Assembly (NCBI RefSeq): GCF_013364155.1
Contig: NZ_CP054916.1
Location: 6,073,001 to 6,137,000, forward strand
Direction: 5' to 3'
Length of the DNA stretch: 64,000 nucleotides
DNA from: Streptomyces sp. NA02950
GTDB lineage: Bacteria > Actinomycetota > Actinomycetes > Streptomycetales > Streptomycetaceae
Of the stretch, positions 27,545 to 39,654 are shown piece by piece. The position numbers and the translations under genes were made by a program. Numbering within the stretch: the first letter of the stretch is position 1; the number at the start of each line of letters is the position of its first letter. Under the pieces are notes generated by a model. It made no database searches, was not told the DNA's origin, and worked only from the letters and a program-made list of their open reading frames with translations.

Positions 27545-29214
27545 ACGGGACTCCCCCCGCCGCCCCGGATCCGGCCACGGCTCCCGGGTGGCGCTCGCTC
27601 GACCCGCGCACCGTCGCCGTCCATCTCAGCTGGATGGCCGCCCCGCTCGGCTCCCTCGGGCTCACCGCCCTGGCCACCCACGGACGGCTCGACGCCCGCG
27701 CCTGGATCACCCTCGGCTGTATCGCCGCGAGCTTCGCCGTGGTCACCACCGGCGGACTGCTGCGCTGGTGGCGCACCCGCTACCGGATCACCGCGGACGC
27801 CTTCGAACTGCGCACCGGTCTGTTCACCCGGCGGCTGCGCGCCATCCCGCTGCACCGCATCCGCAATGTCGATCTGACCGCCCACCCCGTCCAGCGGCTC
27901 TTCGGTCTCACCGTGCTGCGCGCCGGAACCACGGCCGACGGCGCCGCGGGCGGCAGCGCCCTCACCCTGGAAGCGCTCACCCGCCCCGCGGCCGAGCGGC
28001 TGCGCGCCGAACTGCTGGCCCGCGCCGGGGGTAGGGCCACCGCCGGGGATCCGGTGCTCTCCACGGTCGACCGGCGCTGGCTGCGCTACGCCCCGCTCAC
28101 CTTCTGGATATTCGGCGGAGTCTTCGCGGTCCTCGGCACCGTCTGGCGCGTGCTCAGCGACATGGGCATCGAGCCCTGGCGGATCGGTGTGGTCCGCGAC
28201 GCCTTCGAGGAGTTCGGCAACAGCGCGCTGTGGCTCACCGTGCCGCTCGCCCTGCTCGCCATCGCCGCCGTGGGCAGCCTCGGCGCGGTGGCGCTGTACG
28301 CCGAGAACTGGTGGAAGTACCGCCTGGAGTGGACCGACGCGGCCACCCTGCGGATCCGCCGCGGACTGCTCACCACCCGCTCGGTCTCGTTCGAACGCTC
28401 CCGGCTGCGCGGTGCGGTGCTCCGCGAGCCGCTGCTGCTGCGCATGGGCGGCGGAGCCACCGTGCGGGCGGTCGCGGGCGGCCTCGGCAGCCGCGAGGAG
28501 AACTGCAAGCGCAGCCAGGTGCTGCCGCCCGCGCCACGCGCCGAGGCGCTGCGGGTGGCCGCCGGAGTGGTCGCCCCCGGACCCGGCGGCGAGGCCGGAT
28601 CCGGCGGCGAGGCGCGGGCGCTCTTCGACCGGCCCGCGCTGCGCCCCCACCCCGCCGCCGCCCACCGCCGCCGGATCGGCCGCGGGTTCATCTGGGTGGT
28701 CCTGCCCGGCGCCACCGCCCTCGCCGTGCTCGGCGCGCTGCTCACCCCGGTGCTGCTGTATTGCGCGCTCGGCTACGCCCTGCTGGTCACGCCCGTGGTG
28801 CTGGTGCTCGCCCGGGACGCCCACCGCTCCCTCGGCCACGGGGTGACCGGACGTCATCTGCTGATCCGCTCGGGCACCTTCAGCCGGGACACCGTCGCCC
28901 TGGAGCGCGACGCCGTGCTCGCCTGGAGCTTCACCGACAACCCGCTGTCCCGGCGGGCCGGTCTCACCACCGTGACGGCCGCCGTCGCCGCGGGCCACGA
29001 CGGCTATCGCGCCCCGGACCTGGCCGCCGGGGACGCCGTGCCCTTCGCGGCCGCGGCCGCCCCCGGCATCCTCGACGAGTTCCTGGTGACGGCCGAGGAC
29101 GGGACCGCGGACGGGACCGGGGACGGGAGGGCGGACGGGACCGGGGACGGGAGGGCGGACGGGACCGGGGACGGGAGGGCGGAAGCGCTCAGTCCGTCCG
29201 GCCGCCGCCCTTGA
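27541..29214 (+). CDS. PH domain-containing membrane protein (YdbT-like)
   Basis: A 557-residue protein with three repeats of a two-helix membrane unit plus bPH2 domain; the first domain reads [20 protein letters not shown]. It is translationally coupled to the smaller PH protein. The last 40 residues are a low-complexity tail made of three DGTGDGRA octapeptides encoded by a 24-bp tandem repeat. The 3' end overlaps the convergent sdhB gene by 26 bp. The pair probably acts as a membrane complex, perhaps in envelope stress or peptide resistance. Confidence 0.87.
   Translation: MNGTPPAAPDPATAPGWRSLDPRTVAVHLSWMAAPLGSLGLTALATHGRLDARAWITLGCIAASFAVVTTGGLLRWWRTRYRITADAFELRTGLFTRRLRAIPLHRIRNVDLTAHPVQRLFGLTVLRAGTTADGAAGGSALTLEALTRPAAERLRAELLARAGGRATAGDPVLSTVDRRWLRYAPLTFWIFGGVFAVLGTVWRVLSDMGIEPWRIGVVRDAFEEFGNSALWLTVPLALLAIAAVGSLGAVALYAENWWKYRLEWTDAATLRIRRGLLTTRSVSFERSRLRGAVLREPLLLRMGGGATVRAVAGGLGSREENCKRSQVLPPAPRAEALRVAAGVVAPGPGGEAGSGGEARALFDRPALRPHPAAAHRRRIGRGFIWVVLPGATALAVLGALLTPVLLYCALGYALLVTPVVLVLARDAHRSLGHGVTGRHLLIRSGTFSRDTVALERDAVLAWSFTDNPLSRRAGLTTVTAAVAAGHDGYRAPDLAAGDAVPFAAAAAPGILDEFLVTAEDGTADGTGDGRADGTGDGRADGTGDGRAEALSPSGRRP
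29110..29181 (+). repeat. 24-bp tandem repeat, three perfect copies, in frame
   Basis: Units 29110-29133, 29134-29157 and 29158-29181 are identical. Each starts GACGGGACCGGGG and ends ACGGGAGGGCG, and encodes DGTGDGRA at the C-terminus of the YdbT-like protein. The length is a multiple of three, so changes in copy number keep the frame. Confidence 0.95.
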
Positions 29215-29940
29215 GGCTCGCCCGCAGGAACTCCCGGTTCATCCGCGAAATGGACTGGAGCGGTATCCCCTTGGGGCAGGCCACGGCGCATTCACCGGTG
29301 TTGGTGCAGCCGCCGAAGCCCTCCTCGTCCATCGTCTCCACCATGTCCAGCACCCGGGTCTCGCGCTCCGGCGCCCCCTGCGGCAGCGCGTTGAGATGGA
29401 CCACCTTCGCCGAGGTGAAGAGCATCGCCGAGCCATTGGGGCAGGCCGCCACACAGGCGCCGCACCCGATGCACTCGGCGTGCTCGAAGGCGAGGTCCGC
29501 CACCGGCTTGGGTACCGCGGTGGCATGCGCGTCCGGGGCGCTGCCGGTCGGCGCGGAGATGAACCCGCCCGAGCCGATGATCCGGTCGAACGCCGACCGG
29601 TCCACCACCAGATCCTTCACCACGGGGAACGCGGCGGCGCGCCAGGGCTCCACATCGATGGTGTCGCCGTCCGCGAAGTGCCGCATGTGGAGCTGACAGG
29701 TGGTGGTCCGCTCGGGCCCGTGCGCCTGCCCGTTGATCACCATGCCGCAGGCGCCGCAGATGCCCTCACGGCAGTCGTGGTCGAAGGCGACCGGCTCGTC
29801 CCCGCCGAGGATCAGCTCCTCGTTGAGGGTGTCGAGCATCTCCAGGAAGGACATCTCCGGCGAGATGCCGTTGACCTCGTAGGTGGTCAGGGCGCCCGGC
29901 TCCTCGGGGCCGCGCTGCCGCCAGATCCGCAGGGTGAGCC

Positions 29941-29944
<4 letters not shown>
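29189..29944 (-). CDS. sdhB: Succinate dehydrogenase/fumarate reductase iron-sulfur subunit
   Basis: A 251-residue SdhB/FrdB protein. The N-terminal [2Fe-2S] ferredoxin domain has [12 protein letters not shown] and a later Cys ([10 protein letters not shown]). The C-terminal domain has [14 protein letters not shown] and [14 protein letters not shown] for the [4Fe-4S] and [3Fe-4S] clusters. It passes electrons from the flavoprotein to menaquinone. It overlaps sdhA by 4 bp and is the last gene of sdhCAB. Confidence 0.95.
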
Positions 29945-31896
<1,952 letters not shown>

Positions 31897-31897
31897 C

Positions 31898-32677
31898 TCA
31901 GCTCACCACTCCACTCATCACGCCCACGGGTACGGCGATGAAACCGCAGGTCAACAGCGCGGCCAGCGTGTTCGCGGCCATCTTCAGGGCCTTGTCGCGG
32001 CGGGGCCGCCCCGCGCCGAGGGTCTGGGCGGCGCTCCAGAAGCCGTGCCGGACGTGCAGACCGAGGGCGAGCATCGCCGTGATGTAGATGGTGTTGCCGT
32101 ACCAGGTGGAGAAGGTCGCCACCACGTTCTGGTACGGATGGCCGGGCTCGGCCCGCTCGTTCACCGTGAGCGTCGTGAGGTCCAGGATGTGCCAGACGAT
32201 GAACAGCGCGAGGATCACCCCGCCCCAGCGCATGGTGCGGGTGGCATAGCTCGCCCGCCGCCGCTGATGGGCGTAGCCGCGCGGCCGGGCCGCCAGATCC
32301 CGGCGGCTGAGCTGGGCCGCGGCCACCGCGTGCAGCACCACGGCGGTCAGCAGCGCCACCCGGGCGAGCCACAGGAACCACTCGTGCGGGAGGAACGGCT
32401 CGCCGAGGGTGCGCAGCCAGTGGGCGTAGCCGTTGAGATCGTCGGGCCCGAAGAAGACCTTCAGGTTGGCGAACATATGGGCCACCAGATAGGCCAGCAT
32501 GATCAGCCCGGTGACGGCCATCACCGCCTTCTTGCCGACGGTCGAGTGCCAGAGGGAGCCGATGGAGGACGTCTTCCGAGGCGTCTTCCGCGACGTCTTC
32601 CGAGATGGCTCGCCCGGGGGCCTTCGCTGGTGGCCGGGCCGGTTGTGGTCCGCGTCCGTGCGTGTCGCCAGTGCCAT
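31898..32677 (-). CDS. sdhC: Succinate dehydrogenase cytochrome b subunit
   Basis: A 259-residue membrane anchor with about five helices and several membrane His ([50 protein letters not shown]), as expected for a di-heme type B anchor that binds menaquinone. A basic N-terminal tail ([12 protein letters not shown]) precedes the first helix. The ATG at 32677 was chosen because TAGCGT lies 7 nt upstream, suggesting a leaderless mRNA. The frame is open to 32737, but that would run into the divergent LysR operator. Confidence 0.9.
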   Translation of the reverse strand: MALATRTDADHNRPGHQRRPPGEPSRKTSRKTPRKTSSIGSLWHSTVGKKAVMAVTGLIMLAYLVAHMFANLKVFFGPDDLNGYAHWLRTLGEPFLPHEWFLWLARVALLTAVVLHAVAAAQLSRRDLAARPRGYAHQRRRASYATRTMRWGGVILALFIVWHILDLTTLTVNERAEPGHPYQNVVATFSTWYGNTIYITAMLALGLHVRHGFWSAAQTLGAGRPRRDKALKMAANTLAALLTCGFIAVPVGVMSGVVS

Positions 32678-32723
32678 GCCCTTGACGCTAAGCAGCCCTT
32701 GGCGATTCGTCCAAGACATGATA

Positions 32724-32742
32724 TGGCTGGTTTCCATAGCCA
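32724..32742. promoter_or_regulatory. LysR-type binding site between sdhC and the LysR gene
   Basis: The inverted repeat TGGCT-N9-AGCCA contains a T-N11-A-like core in the 82-bp divergent region. It sits where a LysR regulator would bind to control itself and sdhCAB. Confidence 0.5.
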
Positions 32743-32759
32743 GCAGCTATCATCGCTGC

Positions 32760-33728
32760 GTGCGACTCCAGCAGCTCCGCTATTTCGCCACCGTCGCGGA
32801 CACCCGCCACTTCACCCGCGCCGCCGAGCTTCTCCATGTCGCCCAGCCCTCGCTGTCCCAGCAGATCAGAACGCTGGAACGGGAGCTGGGGGCCGAACTG
32901 TTCCACCGCGCCCGCGGCAACATCGCGCTCACCGACGCGGGGGAGGCGCTGCTGCCGCTGGCCCGCCAGATCCTCGCCGACACCGAGACCGCACACCGCG
33001 AGGTGCAGGAGGTCGCCCAGCTCCGGCGGGGCCGGGTACGGCTCGGCGCCCCGCCCAGCCTGTGCGCCAGCCTCGTCCCCGACGTGCTGCGCCACTTCCA
33101 CGACGCGTTCCCGGGGATCGAACTGTTCGTGGACGAGGGCGGGTCGCAGGACCTGGTGCGCAGCCTCGCCGCCGGGGAGCTGGACCTCGCCCTGATCATC
33201 GCCCCGCTGGCGGGCCAGGCCCCCGCGCTGGCCGCCACCGAGCTGCTCCGCGAGGAGCTGGTGGTGGCCTCCTCGCCCGCCTCCCCACCGCCCACCCGAC
33301 GCCGCCGGATCCGGGTGGAGGATCTCCGGGACCAGCCCCTGGCGATGTTCCGGCGCGGCTACGACCTGCGGGAATTCACCACGGCGGCCTGCCGGGCGGC
33401 CGGGTTCGAGCCCACCTTCTCCGTCGAGGGCGGCGAGATGGACGCGGTGCTCGGCTTCGTCCGCGCCGGGCTCGGGATCGCCGTCCTGCCGGGGATGGTG
33501 GCCGAGCGTTCCGGGCTGCGGATCACCCCGTTCGCGGGCCACCGGATGCGGCGCACCATCGCGGTGGCCCACCGCAAGGACGTGGCCCCGCCCCGCGCCG
33601 CCCGCGAGCTCCGACGAGTACTGCTGGAGCACCTGCGCACGGCGGGGGCGGGGGAGGGCGAAGGCCTGCCCCCGAGCACGACGCTGCTGTCGCCGGGGCC
33701 GGAGGGGCCGGAGGGGCCGCAGGGGTAG
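32760..33728 (+). CDS. LysR-family transcriptional regulator
   Basis: A 322-residue LysR regulator. The N-terminal winged HTH reads LRYFATVADTRHFTRAAELL then VAQPSLSQQIRTLE; the C-terminal effector domain follows. The start is GTG 32760, with TATCAT exactly 6 nt upstream and no Shine-Dalgarno, so it is probably leaderless. The last 12 or so residues are a Pro/Gly/Glu repeat (GPEGPEGPQG). It is divergent from sdhCAB, the likely target; the effector is unknown. Confidence 0.9.
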   Translation: MRLQQLRYFATVADTRHFTRAAELLHVAQPSLSQQIRTLERELGAELFHRARGNIALTDAGEALLPLARQILADTETAHREVQEVAQLRRGRVRLGAPPSLCASLVPDVLRHFHDAFPGIELFVDEGGSQDLVRSLAAGELDLALIIAPLAGQAPALAATELLREELVVASSPASPPPTRRRRIRVEDLRDQPLAMFRRGYDLREFTTAACRAAGFEPTFSVEGGEMDAVLGFVRAGLGIAVLPGMVAERSGLRITPFAGHRMRRTIAVAHRKDVAPPRAARELRRVLLEHLRTAGAGEGEGLPPSTTLLSPGPEGPEGPQG

Positions 33729-33816
33729 CCGGGCGGTGCGGCGCGGGGGCGCGCGGCGCGGTCCCGTACGGCGGCACGTCGGCCGGGTACGCCGCGCCGC
33801 ACGGGTGGTCCGCGGG

Positions 33817-34191
33817 TCAGCCCCAGACGGCCTCGGCCAGCCCCGCGCCCGCGAACGCGGCGCCCACCCCCGCCGCCACGCTCCCCGCCACATTGGCGGC
33901 GGCGAACAGCCAGGCGCCGTCCTCGGCCAGCCGCAGCGTCTCGTACGAGAAGGTCGAGTACGTCGTCAGCGCCCCGCACAGCCCGGTGCCCAGCAGCAGT
34001 TGGAGCTGCGACGAGGCGGCCCCGGCCGCCGCCGCGCCGGTCAGCAGCCCCAGCACCAGACAGCCCATGACGTTCACCGTGAACGTGCCCCACGGGAACA
34101 TCGCGTCGTGCCGGGACTGCACCGCACGGTCGGTCAGATAGCGCAGCGGGGCACCCGCCATCCCGCCGACGATCACCAGCAGCCAGTTCAC
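33817..34191 (-). CDS. crcB: Fluoride efflux channel subunit CrcB
   Basis: A 124-residue CrcB/Fluc protein with four membrane helices. It has the family motifs [23 protein letters not shown] and [12 protein letters not shown], including the polar Asn and Phe-box residues that line the fluoride path. The GTG start overlaps the DUF190 stop by 4 bp (GTGA). A second crcB lies two genes upstream, so the channel is probably a heterodimer. Confidence 0.92.
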   Translation of the reverse strand: MNWLLVIVGGMAGAPLRYLTDRAVQSRHDAMFPWGTFTVNVMGCLVLGLLTGAAAAGAASSQLQLLLGTGLCGALTTYSTFSYETLRLAEDGAWLFAAANVAGSVAAGVGAAFAGAGLAEAVWG

Positions 34192-34595
34192 CGGGCCCGC
34201 CCCGGGCGGCCGACGATCTCGACCGGGTCCACGACCATCAGGGCGTCGCCCACGATGTCCTCCAGACCGGGCAGGAAGGACCGCACCCGTTCCTCCGTAT
34301 CGATGATCACCACGGCCATGGGCAGATCCTCGCCGAGCGACAGCAGCCGCGAGGTGTGCACCATCGACGAGGAGCCGTAGCCCTCCACCCCGCGGAACAC
34401 ACTCGCCCCCGCGAGCCCCGCGCGGTGGGCACGGTGCACGATCTCGGCGAACAGCGGCCGGTGGTGCCAGGTGTCGCGCTCGCCGACGAAGACGGTCAGC
34501 CGCAGCCCGTTGGTCCCCGGCGCGGAGGCGTTCCCCGCACCGGAACCGGCACCCGCACCGGCGGCGCCGGGCGGCGGCCCGGACGGCGTGTTCAT
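34188..34595 (-). CDS. DUF190 domain protein
   Basis: A 135-residue protein: a low-complexity Gly/Ala/Pro leader of about 30 residues, then a DUF190 domain ([18 protein letters not shown], then [19 protein letters not shown]). DUF190 is a PII-like ferredoxin-fold domain often encoded beside crcB. It overlaps both crcB neighbours by 4 bp, so the three are made together. A regulatory role for the fluoride channel is plausible but unproven. The longer frame to 35114 overlaps the upstream crcB out of phase. Confidence 0.85.
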   Translation of the reverse strand: MNTPSGPPPGAAGAGAGSGAGNASAPGTNGLRLTVFVGERDTWHHRPLFAEIVHRAHRAGLAGASVFRGVEGYGSSSMVHTSRLLSLGEDLPMAVVIIDTEERVRSFLPGLEDIVGDALMVVDPVEIVGRPGRAR

Positions 34596-35092
34596 CGCGC
34601 GCTCCGGCCGTATCCGCCGAGGGCCAGGGCACGACGGGTCGCCATGGCCCCCGCCCAGACGGCAGCCATCGCGGCCAGCAGCGTTCCGGCCAGAGAGAGC
34701 AGCCCGGTCGCGGCGCGGCCCTCGCCGAGCAGGCGCTTGAAGTCCACGGCGTACGTCGAGAAGGTGGTGAACCCGCCCAGCACCCCGGTGCCGAAGAACG
34801 GCCGGAGCAGCCGGTGCGCGGCCCACACCTCGTCCACCAGCACCAGCAGTACGCCGATGAGGGCGCACCCGACGGTGTTCACCAGCAGTGTCGTCCAGGG
34901 GAACGCGGCCGCCGGGGTCGGCCACAGCAGCGACGCGCCGTAGCGCGCGGTGACTCCGATCCCGCCGCCGACCGCGACCGCGGCCACCACCGGCCCCTGA
35001 CCGTGCCACGCGCCGTGCCCGGTGGGGGCGGGCGCTGCGATGCCGGGGTCGATGGGCTCGTCCGTCACCCCTTGAGACCGTGAGCTGCCCAT
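34592..35092 (-). CDS. crcB: Fluoride efflux channel subunit CrcB (second copy)
   Basis: A 166-residue CrcB protein with four helices and the motifs [23 protein letters not shown] and [13 protein letters not shown]. It has about 30 extra polar residues at the N-terminus compared with its partner. It is the first gene of the crcB-DUF190-crcB unit. I looked for a crcB-type fluoride riboswitch upstream and saw none. Confidence 0.92.
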   Translation of the reverse strand: MGSSRSQGVTDEPIDPGIAAPAPTGHGAWHGQGPVVAAVAVGGGIGVTARYGASLLWPTPAAAFPWTTLLVNTVGCALIGVLLVLVDEVWAAHRLLRPFFGTGVLGGFTTFSTYAVDFKRLLGEGRAATGLLSLAGTLLAAMAAVWAGAMATRRALALGGYGRSAR

Positions 35093-35207
35093 GGGGCTCA
35101 GCGTACGTGCTCACCGGGCACCGGGCCGCCGGGGCTCCGGCGGCTCACGCGACCCCGGCGGCCCCGCGGGGCCTCGGTGGCCCCGGCGCTCAGGCGGGCT
35201 CACGGGT

Positions 35208-36245
35208 TCAGTGGTCGCGGTCCGCCACGATGTCGCACAGCGCGTACAGCACCCGGGTCGCCGGCCCCTTGGGAAGCCCGCCCAGCGCGGCCCGCGCCCG
35301 CAGCAGCCGCGCCCGCATCATCGCCTCCGCCTCCGCCGGCGCACCGCCGTCGCGCAGCAGCGCCACGGCCCTCGGGACCGCCGCGGCGCCCTCCCGCGCG
35401 CGCCCGGCGGCCGTGAGCAGCTCCCGCAACTCCTCCGCTCCGGGGCCCTCGTCGGCCAGGGCGAGCAGCACCGGGAGGCTGGCGACGCCGACGGCCAGAT
35501 CCTTGCCCTGCTCCTTTCCGGAGACCTCGGACGCGGCGGTGATGTCGAGGATGTCGTCGGCGATCTGGAAGGCGGTGCCGAGGTGTTCGCCGTATTCCGC
35601 GAGCGCCTGCACCGTGTCGTCGCGCGCGCCCGTGCGTATCGCACCGCTCTGCAACGCCATCGCGATCAGGGCGGCGGACTTCCCCGCGACCACCGCGAAG
35701 TAGTGCGAGAGCGCGTCCTCACCGGCCGAGACGCCCGTCAGCTCCCGTATCTGCCCGGTCACCAGCCGGTTGGTGACCTTGGCCTGGAGCCGCAGGATCT
35801 CCGGGCCGAGCTCCGCCGCGAGCCGGGCGGCCTTCGCCAGCAGCCAGTTGCCCGCCAGTACGGCCACGGAGTTGCCCCACAGCGCGTTGGCGCTCGGCGC
35901 CCCGCGCCGGGTGCGGGCCTGGTCCATGACGTCGTCGTGGTAGAGCGAGGCGACGTGCACCAGCTCGGCGAGCGCGGCGGCGTCCACGGCGGTGCGGGGA
36001 TCCCGCTCCCCGAACTCCGCGCCGACCAGGGTCAGCAGCGGGCGCAGCCGCTTCCCGCCGGTGCCGATGAGATGCCCGACGATCCGGGCGACATACGGGT
36101 CCGGCGCCTCGGCGGCGAACCCCCGCAGCCGCTCCTCGGACGCGTCCAGACCCTGCTGGAGGCGGGCGGTGAGGGCGGGTTCGCGGGCGGCCAGCTCCCC
36201 GGCCAGGGAACCACCGCGCACGGTGTGGGCGAACGACGCGACCAT
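35208..36245 (-). CDS. Polyprenyl diphosphate synthase (trans-isoprenyl type)
   Basis: A 345-residue isoprenyl synthase with the first Asp-rich motif DDVMD (in ASLYHDDVMDQARTRRG), the second DDILD (in FQIADDILDITAASE), and the GGKRLRPLL substrate site. It elongates allylic diphosphates with IPP, most likely to the C45 side chain of menaquinone, though chain length cannot be read by eye. TAGCGT lies exactly 7 nt before the ATG at 36245, suggesting a leaderless mRNA. The frame is open to 36488, but that part is promoter DNA. It is divergent from a UbiB-like gene. Confidence 0.92.
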   Translation of the reverse strand: MVASFAHTVRGGSLAGELAAREPALTARLQQGLDASEERLRGFAAEAPDPYVARIVGHLIGTGGKRLRPLLTLVGAEFGERDPRTAVDAAALAELVHVASLYHDDVMDQARTRRGAPSANALWGNSVAVLAGNWLLAKAARLAAELGPEILRLQAKVTNRLVTGQIRELTGVSAGEDALSHYFAVVAGKSAALIAMALQSGAIRTGARDDTVQALAEYGEHLGTAFQIADDILDITAASEVSGKEQGKDLAVGVASLPVLLALADEGPGAEELRELLTAAGRAREGAAAVPRAVALLRDGGAPAEAEAMMRARLLRARAALGGLPKGPATRVLYALCDIVADRDH

Positions 36246-36533
36246 GCCGCGGACGCTAAGCGAGGAATGCGCCTGAATCGCGGGGTGTGTCAGGAAGGTG
36301 CCACGGGCGGGCGCGGTGCGGTGCGCCGCGCCGGGGACGGAGCGGGCGCACACCACCCGCCCCGCCGGCCTCCTGACACCTTCCTGGCAGCTTCCCGCGT
36401 CCCGTCGTGGCCCGCCGCGGCCGGTGCCGAGGATGGGGATCGAAGCGAGGGATCGTCCGAGGCGGGCAGAGGCGGGGTACGGGCACATGGGGGCTGCGAC
36501 AGCGTTACGTCGTCACGGCGCCGCGGGACCGCG

Positions 36534-38552
36534 GTGAAGGTGGCTCAGCTCGCCCTCGTCGTCCTCGTCATGAGCGGCTTCATGACCGTCTTCGTGGTGA
36601 GCGCGCGGCGGATGCTCGGGCTCCACATCGGGTTCATCCGGGCGCTGTTCGCCGGGCTGGTGAGCCTGGCCGGGCTCGGGGTCTTCAACCTGGTGATGCA
36701 GCGGCCCGAGCAGCAGGGCATTCTCACCGGGGTGCAGTTCGGCTCCACGCTGCTGGTCACCATGGGCTTCCTGGCCGCCTGGGAGGTGGTGCTGCCGAGC
36801 GGGTCCATGGGCTCCCCGGCCGGATGGCCGAGGGCGCTGAAGTCCCGTATCGCCCGCGGCCGCCGCTACTCCCACATCGTCTCCATCGCGGTGCGCCACG
36901 GGCTGCGGCCGTATCTGCGCGGACGCTCCGGCGGCTGGGCCCAAGGCCGCTCCGGCGGCGGATCCAAGGGCCCCTCCGGCGGTGGCGCCGCCCGGCTGGC
37001 CCGGCCGCTGCGGCTGGCCCTGGAGGAGGGCGGTCCCACCTTCGTCAAACTCGGCCAGATGCTCTCCACCCGGCACGACATGCTGCCGCGCGAGTTCGTG
37101 AGCGAGCTGAGCCGACTTCAGTACCAGGTGTCACCCGAACCCTGGCCCGTCGTCGAGGAAGCCCTCGTCGCGGCGTACGGCGTGCCCCTGGAGACGCTGT
37201 TCAAGGAGTTCGAGGCGACTCCGATGGCCGCCGCGTCCATCGCCCAGGTGCACGCCGTCTGGCTGCACGACGGCGCCAAGGCCGTCGTCAAGGTGCTGCG
37301 CCCCGGCGTCCGTACGGTGGTCGAACGCGACCTGGACATCATCTGCCGACTGGCCGCCATGCTGGAGCGCCGCACCCGCTGGGCCCGCGCCATCGGCATG
37401 GTGGAGCTGGCCGAGGGGTTCGCCGCCTCCGTCCACGAGGAGCTGGACTTCCGGGTGGAGGCCGCCAACATCGCCACCGTGCGGGCCGCGTGGGCGCGGC
37501 GGCGCCAGGACGACGCCATCCGGCTGCCCACCGTCCACGAGGAGCTGTCCGGCGAATCGGTTCTGGTGCTGGACTGGCTGGCGGGGGAGCCCGTCGGCGG
37601 CGCCACCCGGCTGGCCTCCGCGAGTGAGGACGACCGTGCCGGGTGGGCACGTGCCCTGCTGGCCACGCTGCTCGACCAGGTGCTGATCGACGGCGTCTTC
37701 CACGCCGATCCGCACCCGGGCAACATCCTGCTGCTGGACGACGGCCGGGTCGCGCTGATCGACTTCGGCTCCGTCGGACGGGTCGACGCCCAGATGCGGG
37801 CCGGGCTGAAACTGTTCCTGCTGGCCGTCAACACCGGTGATCCGGCCGCCCTGTGCGATGCGCTGCTCCAGATCGTCGAGCGCCCCGACGAGATCGACGA
37901 GCGCGCCCTCGAACGGGCCCTGGGCCGCTTTCTCGCCCGCCACTTCGTCCCCGGCAGCGCCCCCCAGGTGCAGGTGTTCGCGGATCTGTTCCGGCTGGTC
38001 GCCGGGTATGGGCTGACGGTGCCGCCGGAGGCCGCGGCCGTCTTCCGGGCGCTGGCCACCCTGGAGGGCACCCTCACCACCGTCTGCCCGGGGTTCACCA
38101 TGGTGGACGAGGCGCGCCACTTCACCGGCGGACGGCGCGGCGGCCGGGCGGGCGGCCCCTTCGCGCAGCCCTCCGGTCCTTCCTCGTCGATCCCGTCGCC
38201 GGAACCGGCCGTACCGGCCGAGCTGCTGGCCGCGTGGGAGCTGCTGCGCCGGCTGCCGCGCCGGCTGGACCGGGTGACCAGCGCGCTGGAGCAGGGACGG
38301 CTGGGGGTGGGGGTCCGGCTGTTCGCCGACGCCCGCGACCGCAAGTACGTACGCTCCCTGGTCCACGAGGTGCTGCTCACCTTCATCGCGGCGACCAGCG
38401 GGGTGATGTCCGCGATCCTGCTGAGCATCGAGCGCGGACCGGAGGTCGTCCCCGGCACCGGTCTCTTCCAGCTCTTCGGCTACCACCTGCTGGTGATTAC
38501 CGCGGTGCTGGTGCTGCGGCTGCTCTTCATCATCTCCCGCGAGGACCGGTGA
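36534..38552 (+). CDS. ABC1/UbiB-family atypical kinase
   Basis: A 672-residue membrane protein. Three N-terminal hydrophobic segments lie within about residues 1-85, then a Gly/Ser-rich linker at about 125-155. The UbiB kinase-like core has GPTFVKLGQMLSTRHDMLP (the KxGQ motif), FEATPMAAASIAQVH, the ATP-site Lys in AVVKVLRPGV, HADPHPGNI and LIDFGSVGR. Two further helices close the C-terminus. UbiB/ADCK proteins support quinone biosynthesis. The divergent polyprenyl synthase suggests a link to menaquinone here. The GTG at 36534 is the first start after the divergent promoter region; the frame is open far upstream by chance. Confidence 0.88.
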   Translation: MKVAQLALVVLVMSGFMTVFVVSARRMLGLHIGFIRALFAGLVSLAGLGVFNLVMQRPEQQGILTGVQFGSTLLVTMGFLAAWEVVLPSGSMGSPAGWPRALKSRIARGRRYSHIVSIAVRHGLRPYLRGRSGGWAQGRSGGGSKGPSGGGAARLARPLRLALEEGGPTFVKLGQMLSTRHDMLPREFVSELSRLQYQVSPEPWPVVEEALVAAYGVPLETLFKEFEATPMAAASIAQVHAVWLHDGAKAVVKVLRPGVRTVVERDLDIICRLAAMLERRTRWARAIGMVELAEGFAASVHEELDFRVEAANIATVRAAWARRRQDDAIRLPTVHEELSGESVLVLDWLAGEPVGGATRLASASEDDRAGWARALLATLLDQVLIDGVFHADPHPGNILLLDDGRVALIDFGSVGRVDAQMRAGLKLFLLAVNTGDPAALCDALLQIVERPDEIDERALERALGRFLARHFVPGSAPQVQVFADLFRLVAGYGLTVPPEAAAVFRALATLEGTLTTVCPGFTMVDEARHFTGGRRGGRAGGPFAQPSGPSSSIPSPEPAVPAELLAAWELLRRLPRRLDRVTSALEQGRLGVGVRLFADARDRKYVRSLVHEVLLTFIAATSGVMSAILLSIERGPEVVPGTGLFQLFGYHLLVITAVLVLRLLFIISREDR

Positions 38553-38625
38553 AGGGTGACGGTACGACGGCCGGACGGGCGCGTCCCGACGACGGGGCCC
38601 ACCACCGCGGCTTACGTTGTGACGC

Positions 38626-39651
38626 GTGACGGCTGCCGCGAACGCTGACATCCCCCCGACCATGCGCGCCTGGGTGGTCCGCACCCCCGGCCGGATCGAC
38701 CAGGTGGAGCGGCCGGTGCCCCGGCCCGCCGCCGACGAACTGCTGGTCCGCGTGCGGGCCTGCGGGGTGTGCCGTACCGATCTGCATGTGCGGGACGGCG
38801 ATCTGCCGCCGCACCGCAGCCCCGTCGTCCCCGGCCACGAGGTGGTCGGCGAGGTGGTCGCGGCGGGCCCGGAGGCCGGGGGACGGCGGCTCGGCACCCT
38901 GGTGGGCGTTCCCTGGCTGCGCCGCACCTGCGGCCGCTGCGCGTACTGCCGCCGCGGCCAGGAGAACCTGTGCCCCTCGTCCGAGTACACCGGCTGGGAC
39001 GCGGACGGGGGCTACGCCGAGTACGTCACCGTCCCGGCCGCGTACGCCTACGACCTGCCCCCCGGATACGCCGACGAGGAGCTGGCCCCGCTGCTGTGCG
39101 CCGGGATCATCGGCTATCGCGCCCTGCGCCGGGCCGAACTGCCGCCGGGCGGCCGCCTCGGCATCTACGGCTTCGGCGGCTCCGCGCACCTCACCGCCCA
39201 GGTGGCCATCGCCCAGGGCGCGGTCGTCCATGTGCTCACCCGCTCGGCCGAGGCCCGCGCCCTCGCCCTCGACCTCGGCGCCGCCTCCGCGGGCGCCGCC
39301 GCCGACCGGCCGCCCGAGCCGCTCGACGCGGCCATTCTGTTCGCGCCGGTGGGCGAGCTGGTGCCGGTGGCCCTGGAGGCGCTCGACAGCGGCGGCACCC
39401 TCAGCGTCGCCGGGATCTACCTCTCCGACATCCCGCCGCTGAACTACGAGCGCCATCTCTTCCGTGAACGCACCCTGCGCAGCGTCACGGCCAACACCCG
39501 TGAGGACGGCCGGGAGTTCCTGGCCGCGGCGTCGGCCCACCGCATCCGCGCCACCATCACCCCGTACCCCTTCGACCGCGCGGACGCCGCCCTGGACGAC
39601 CTCGCGGCGGACCGGGTCAACGGCGTCGCGGTCCTGACCATGAGTGACTGA
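38626..39651 (+). CDS. Zinc-dependent alcohol dehydrogenase (MDR family)
   Basis: A 341-residue medium-chain dehydrogenase. Catalytic zinc ligands are in [11 protein letters not shown] and PGHEVVGEV; the structural zinc Cys cluster lies between [15 protein letters not shown] residues; the nucleotide fold is [14 protein letters not shown]. It resembles the 'zinc-binding alcohol dehydrogenase family' proteins of actinomycetes that act on small alcohols or aldehydes. GTG 38626 is preceded by TACGTT at exactly 7 nt, so it is probably leaderless. It is the last intact core-like gene before the accessory region. Confidence 0.9.
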   Translation: MTAAANADIPPTMRAWVVRTPGRIDQVERPVPRPAADELLVRVRACGVCRTDLHVRDGDLPPHRSPVVPGHEVVGEVVAAGPEAGGRRLGTLVGVPWLRRTCGRCAYCRRGQENLCPSSEYTGWDADGGYAEYVTVPAAYAYDLPPGYADEELAPLLCAGIIGYRALRRAELPPGGRLGIYGFGGSAHLTAQVAIAQGAVVHVLTRSAEARALALDLGAASAGAAADRPPEPLDAAILFAPVGELVPVALEALDSGGTLSVAGIYLSDIPPLNYERHLFRERTLRSVTANTREDGREFLAAASAHRIRATITPYPFDRADAALDDLAADRVNGVAVLTMSD

Positions 39652-39654
39652 TGC

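Noticed and set aside
35093..35207. Fluoride riboswitch upstream of the crcB operon.
   Set aside because: The conserved riboswitch blocks are not visible by eye; a covariance-model search would be decisive.
36287..36390. Inverted CAGGAAGGTG / CACCTTCCTG pair between the polyprenyl synthase and UbiB genes as an operator.
   Set aside because: The arms are 10 bp and about 75 bp apart in G+C-rich DNA; too weak to call without conservation data.
35091..36533. A 1153-codon version of the UbiB-like protein.
   Set aside because: The added 481 residues run antisense through the polyprenyl synthase gene and show no domain; the kinase membrane part starts at 36534.
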